Shown here: positions 60,616 through 64,000 of the stretch, piece by piece
Layout of the letters: every line of letters starts with the position of its first letter
Position numbering within the stretch: position 1 is the stretch's first letter
Notes under the pieces: generated by a model
Database searches by the model: none
Told to the model about the DNA's origin: nothing
Seen by the model: the letters and a program-made list of their open reading frames with translations, nothing else
Assembly (NCBI RefSeq): GCF_003425685.1
Contig: NZ_QJKM01000005.1
Location: 62,001-126,000, forward strand
Reading direction: 5' to 3'
DNA from: Rhizobium terrae
GTDB lineage: Bacteria; Pseudomonadota; Alphaproteobacteria; Rhizobiales; Rhizobiaceae
Length of the DNA: 64,000 nucleotides
Translations under genes and position numbers: made by a program

Positions 60616-62654
60616 ACATGTCCATCCCGCCCGGGAGCGTATCGCAATCCCGGAAATCCTTTGGCTTCGTCGAATGGTTTCGTCCCGGCGAGTTCGAGCG
60701 CGTCGAGCGCGTTCTCCCCGATATTCTAGCAAGCGGTGCAGGCTATCTGCGCACCCACCTTTCCTGGGCCGAATATCTGGCGTCGGGCGGAGAAGAGTGG
60801 TTTGACTGGTTGATCCCGCAGCTTGGCCGTCAGATCGACCTTTTGCCCTGTATTCACTACACCCCGCCGTCCTTATCCCGTACCGGACGGTCATCAGGCG
60901 CGCCGTATGAGTTGAAATCCTACGCCGATTTCGTCGACCACGTGTTGACCCGCTACGGCAAGCACTTCCGCCACATCGAGTTGTGGAACGAGCCGAATAA
61001 TCTCCTCGATTGGGATTGGCGCGAGGATGGCGACTTCCAGCTCTTCTGCGAAATGGTGGGCGGTGCTGCCTATTGGGCGAAGCATCGCGGCTGGAAGCCG
61101 GTGCTCGGCGGGCCGTGCCCATTCGACCCCTACTGGCTGAACCTGATGGGCGAGCGCGGCGTCCTTGGCGTCGTCGACGCAGTCGGCTTCCACGGTTTTC
61201 CCGGAACCTGGGACAGCGAGGAAGGCACTTGGGGCGGTTGGGACATGCATCTCGGCGAGATGCGCAAGATACTCGACCGCTATAATTCCGACGCCGAGCT
61301 CTGGATCACCGAGACCGGTTATTCCACCTGGCGCAGCGACGAGATGGAGCAGGCACGCCGCTTCGTGAAGGCACTGAACGTGCCTGCCGACCGGACCTAC
61401 TGGTATTCATGGGCCGATGTCGCACCCGACGTTCCGGTGCAAGAAGGCCTGTGGTTCGATCCGAGGCACTATCATCTCGGCGCCGTGACCTACGATAACC
61501 AGCCGAAGCTGCTGGCCCGGCTCCTGATGGAGGGCGGCGTCTCCCGCGTCGAGGACGTGACGCGCCTTGCCGCGCCGAACGTCGCGAACGGCGCCGCGCC
61601 GATCGTCATTACCGGCGGCAGCGGCTTTATCGGGTCAAACCTTGCCGATGGTTTTCTCAGCGACGGCGAGGACGTTGTCGTTCTGGACAACCTCGGCCGC
61701 CCGGGCGTCGACCAGAACCTTGCCTGGCTGATGGATCGGCATGGCAATCGCGTTCATCCGGCGCTGGCGGACGTGCGGGACCTGCGCGGCATAGAGGCGG
61801 CGTTCAGCGATGCCAAGGCGGTCTTCCATCTCGCCGCGCAGACGGCGGTGACGACAAGTCTCGCCCATCCGATCGATGATTTCGAGGCGAATGCTCGCGG
61901 CACCCTCAACGTTCTCGAGGCAGTCAGGAAGGCCGGCAAGAGAGCCCCGGTGATCTTCGCCAGCACCAACAAGGTCTATGGCGCGCTTGACGATCTGAAG
62001 ATGGTGGAGACCGAGGATCGTTATGTGCCGGGGCAGGCGGACATCCGCCTGAACGGCATCGGCGAAGACAGGCCGCTCGACTTCTGCACGCCCTATGGCT
62101 GCTCGAAAGGCGTCGCGGACCAGTATGTCCTCGACTATGCGAAATCCTACGACGTTCCGACCGCGGTGCTGCGCATGAGCTGCATCTATGGCCCGCGTCA
62201 GTTCGGCACCGAGGATCAGGGATGGGTTGCGCATTTCCTGATTCGGGCGCTCGGCGGCGAGCCGATCTCGATCTACGGCGATGGCAAGCAGGTGCGCGAT
62301 ATTCTGCACGTCGACGATGCGGTCACCGCCTATCGGACCGTTCTTGCCAATATAGGCAGGGTGAAGGGCAGCGTATTCAATCTCGGCGGCGGCCCCCGGA
62401 ATGCCGTCAGCATTCGCGCAGTTCTTCGGGAAATAGAGGCCATCACCGAACGTGCCATCGAAACGCAGTTCGGCGAGTGGCGTGCGGGCGATCAGTATTA
62501 CTTCGTTGCCGACACCCGCAAACTGGAACGGGAACTCGGTTGGCAGGCTCGCGTCCGGTGGGCGAGCGGCATCCGGCACCTTGCCGAGTGGCTGGCCGAA
62601 CATCGTTTCGGCGGCAGGATGCGGCTTCAGCAAAAGCGGAAGGTTTCGGCATGA
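60612..62654 (+). CDS. Glycoside hydrolase fused to NAD-dependent epimerase
   Basis: 680 residues in two parts. Residues 1 to about 325 form a clan-A (GH39/GH5-like) barrel: acid/base E127 in RHIELWNEPNNLLDWDW, nucleophile E234 in AELWITETGYSTW, and a WYSWADVAPDVPVQEGLWF closing segment. Residues about 332-680 form an extended SDR: VITGGSGFIGSNLADGFLSDG, FASTNKVYGALDDL, and PYGCSKGVADQYV (Tyr-x-x-x-Lys). This part is close to CDP-paratose/tyvelose 2-epimerase-type enzymes (NKVYG). There is no signal peptide. The join has no stop or frameshift, and ATGA overlaps link it to both neighbours. The hydrolase may act on a lipid-linked or nucleotide-linked glycan. Confidence 0.85.
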   Translation: MNMSIPPGSVSQSRKSFGFVEWFRPGEFERVERVLPDILASGAGYLRTHLSWAEYLASGGEEWFDWLIPQLGRQIDLLPCIHYTPPSLSRTGRSSGAPYELKSYADFVDHVLTRYGKHFRHIELWNEPNNLLDWDWREDGDFQLFCEMVGGAAYWAKHRGWKPVLGGPCPFDPYWLNLMGERGVLGVVDAVGFHGFPGTWDSEEGTWGGWDMHLGEMRKILDRYNSDAELWITETGYSTWRSDEMEQARRFVKALNVPADRTYWYSWADVAPDVPVQEGLWFDPRHYHLGAVTYDNQPKLLARLLMEGGVSRVEDVTRLAAPNVANGAAPIVITGGSGFIGSNLADGFLSDGEDVVVLDNLGRPGVDQNLAWLMDRHGNRVHPALADVRDLRGIEAAFSDAKAVFHLAAQTAVTTSLAHPIDDFEANARGTLNVLEAVRKAGKRAPVIFASTNKVYGALDDLKMVETEDRYVPGQADIRLNGIGEDRPLDFCTPYGCSKGVADQYVLDYAKSYDVPTAVLRMSCIYGPRQFGTEDQGWVAHFLIRALGGEPISIYGDGKQVRDILHVDDAVTAYRTVLANIGRVKGSVFNLGGGPRNAVSIRAVLREIEAITERAIETQFGEWRAGDQYYFVADTRKLERELGWQARVRWASGIRHLAEWLAEHRFGGRMRLQQKRKVSA

Positions 62655-63766
62655 CGGCCCGGTCACGAGAGGCTGATCGCCGGCGCATCCTGATGTCGGT
62701 CGATGCAGTGGGCGGCGTCTGGCGCTATGCGTTGGATCTGGCAGCCGGACTGAGACCGATGGGCTTCGAGACCGTGTTCGCCGTTTTCGGTCCTCGGCCC
62801 TCTTCCGGTCAAATGCGGGAAGCGGAAGCCATCGGCAAGCTTGTCTGGTGCGATCTGCCGCTCGACTGGATGGTCGAAGACGAGGCCGCTCTCAGAAGTG
62901 TATCGAGGACGCTTTCCGATCTGGCTGCGAGGGAAAAGGCAGATATCGCGCATCTCAATCTGCCGTCACAGGCGGCGGGGCTCGATATCGGTCTTCCGGT
63001 TGTCGCCGTGTCGCATTCCTGCGTCGCCACATGGTTTCGGGCAGTTCGCGGCTGCGGGTTACCGGAAACCTGGCAATGGCAGGAACGCCTCAACCGAAAG
63101 GGTTTCGATGGTGCCGATGCGGTTCTCGCCCCGAGCCGCAGCCACGCTGCGCTCCTGGGTTCAGTTTATGGACCGATCGACGATCTGCTGGTCGTTCACA
63201 ACGGAAGCAAGGTTTCCCCGGCTGCCGGGGCGAAAGAGAATTTCGCCTTTGCAGCCGGCCGGTGGTGGGATGACGGCAAGAACGGTGCCGTGCTCGATGC
63301 GGCCAGCGAGGAAATTTCCTGCCCCGTGGTGATGGCCGGATCGAACCGGGGTCCGAACGGGCAGCGTGTGCCGCTCGAAAGAGTCCAGAACCGGGGCGAG
63401 CTCTCGCATGCGGAAACCATGGCCCTGATGGCGAGGGCGGCGATCGTGGTATCGCCGTCGCTTTACGAACCGTTCGGTCTGGCGGCGCTTGAAGCCGCGC
63501 GTTGCGGCAGCGCGCTGGTGCTCGCAGACATCCCGACCTACCGCGAATTATGGGATGGTGCGGCACTCTTTGCCGATCCTCATGACCCGCATGCCTTCGC
63601 GGCTGCGGTCAACCAGCTGGCCAGAGATTCCTCCCTGCGGACGGTGTTTGCAAACCGAGCGCGCATTCGATCGCTGGATTTCACGGCAGAAGCGCAGGCG
63701 GAGGCGGTGGCGCGCGTTTATGCCCGGCTTCTTTCGGCAAAGCAGGCTCTTACCGCGGCGGAGTAA
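62651..63766 (+). CDS. Glycosyltransferase family 4 protein
   Basis: 371-residue GT-B glycosyltransferase. The N-terminal domain begins RRILMSVDAVGGVWRYALDLAAGL near residue 11, with the glycine-rich acceptor loop. The C-terminal donor domain has VVHNGSKVS near 182 and the E-x7-E motif in SPSLYEPFGLAALEAARCGSALV near 273. It starts in an ATGA overlap with the fusion gene. It probably adds a sugar made by the two epimerases to a surface or storage glycan. Confidence 0.9.
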   Translation: MTARSREADRRRILMSVDAVGGVWRYALDLAAGLRPMGFETVFAVFGPRPSSGQMREAEAIGKLVWCDLPLDWMVEDEAALRSVSRTLSDLAAREKADIAHLNLPSQAAGLDIGLPVVAVSHSCVATWFRAVRGCGLPETWQWQERLNRKGFDGADAVLAPSRSHAALLGSVYGPIDDLLVVHNGSKVSPAAGAKENFAFAAGRWWDDGKNGAVLDAASEEISCPVVMAGSNRGPNGQRVPLERVQNRGELSHAETMALMARAAIVVSPSLYEPFGLAALEAARCGSALVLADIPTYRELWDGAALFADPHDPHAFAAAVNQLARDSSLRTVFANRARIRSLDFTAEAQAEAVARVYARLLSAKQALTAAE

Positions 63767-63768
63767 GC

Positions 63769-64000
63769 ATGAAATTCATCTTCTATACCCATTCGCTGAT
63801 TTCGGACTGGAACCATGGCAATGCACACTTTCTGCGCGGCGTCATGCGCGATCTCATCCGCCGTGGTCACGAGGCGCTGGCCCTGGAACCGGAGGAGTCC
63901 TGGAGCCGGTCCAACCTGATTGCGGAGCAGGGCCTGGTCCCTATCGAAAAATTCCGAAAGATGTTTCCCGAGCTGACCTCTCAAATCCATGGCGCGGATT
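63769..64000 (+). CDS. Glycosyltransferase-like protein, 3' truncated by window edge
   Basis: 77 codons visible: MKFIFYTHSLISDWNHGNAH, then FLRGVMRDLIRRGHEALALEPEESWSRSNLI. This resembles the start of CgeB/DUF3880-type glycosyltransferases, with an N-terminal Rossmann strand and a His-Gly pair. It begins 2 bp after the previous stop, so it belongs to the same operon. Confidence 0.65.
   Translation, partial: MKFIFYTHSLISDWNHGNAHFLRGVMRDLIRRGHEALALEPEESWSRSNLIAEQGLVPIEKFRKMFPELTSQIHGAD

Overview
The window looks like an accessory replicon or accessory chromosomal region of a member of the Rhizobiaceae (Rhizobium/Sinorhizobium/Shinella/Agrobacterium group). The reasons are the high GC content, the dense run of peptide-type and polyamine-type ABC importers, an ExoD family protein, AttEFGH-like genes, an EcfG-type stress sigma factor with matching promoters, and decayed gene fragments between catabolic islands. 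I saw no tRNA, rRNA, CRISPR array, intact insertion sequence or replication origin.

Layout. 1-5.7 kb: an ABC importer (fused permease plus ATPase), a GntR regulator and ethanolamine ammonia-lyase EutBC. 5.8-14.8 kb: a leftward peptide-type ABC operon, and divergent from it RraA and HpcH-type lyases and an M17 aminopeptidase. These end against a convergent LuxR-family gene whose ligand pocket carries the two substitutions of plant-signal-responsive LuxR solos. A perfect 20-bp lux-box-like palindrome lies between the divergent operons. 15.2-17.2 kb: a decayed hybrid kinase/response regulator system. 17.5-21 kb: a short-chain dehydrogenase and an aldonolactone oxidase, then remnants of an MFS transporter and an Rhs protein. 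21.2-27.2 kb: a second peptide-type ABC operon with a glycerophosphodiester phosphodiesterase inside it. 28-30 kb: a Tat-exported PhoX-family protein. 30.3-35.8 kb: a chromate island with two ChrA proteins, PadR, a rhodanese-ChrB fusion, ExoD and an arsenate-reductase-like protein lacking its catalytic cysteines. 36.2-44.6 kb: an ArsR-like regulator, a GH51 arabinofuranosidase and a third family-5 ABC importer. 45.4-50.4 kb: an IdnO-like dehydrogenase and an AttEFGH-like exporter with a lipocalin-like partner. 50.5-59.3 kb: small secreted and membrane proteins, a pyruvate-oxidase-type enzyme with a diheme cytochrome, a receiver protein, an EcfG-type sigma factor, sugar dehydrogenases and DUF1003. 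59.5-64 kb: a sugar-nucleotide/glycan operon that runs off the window and contains a glycoside hydrolase-epimerase fusion.

How the parts may work together. Two candidate systems stand out. First, the LuxR solo, the lux-box-like palindrome, the peptide importer, the aminopeptidase and the nearby ethanolamine genes resemble plant-compound sensing loci such as PipR, which responds to an ethanolamine derivative. Second, several promoters of the form GGAAC-N17/18-GTT lie in front of the EcfG-type sigma gene itself, an 18-codon gene, a small secreted protein, DUF1003, a sugar dehydrogenase operon and the glycan operon. This suggests a local general-stress regulon. Functions are inferred from motifs read by eye; no database search was run.
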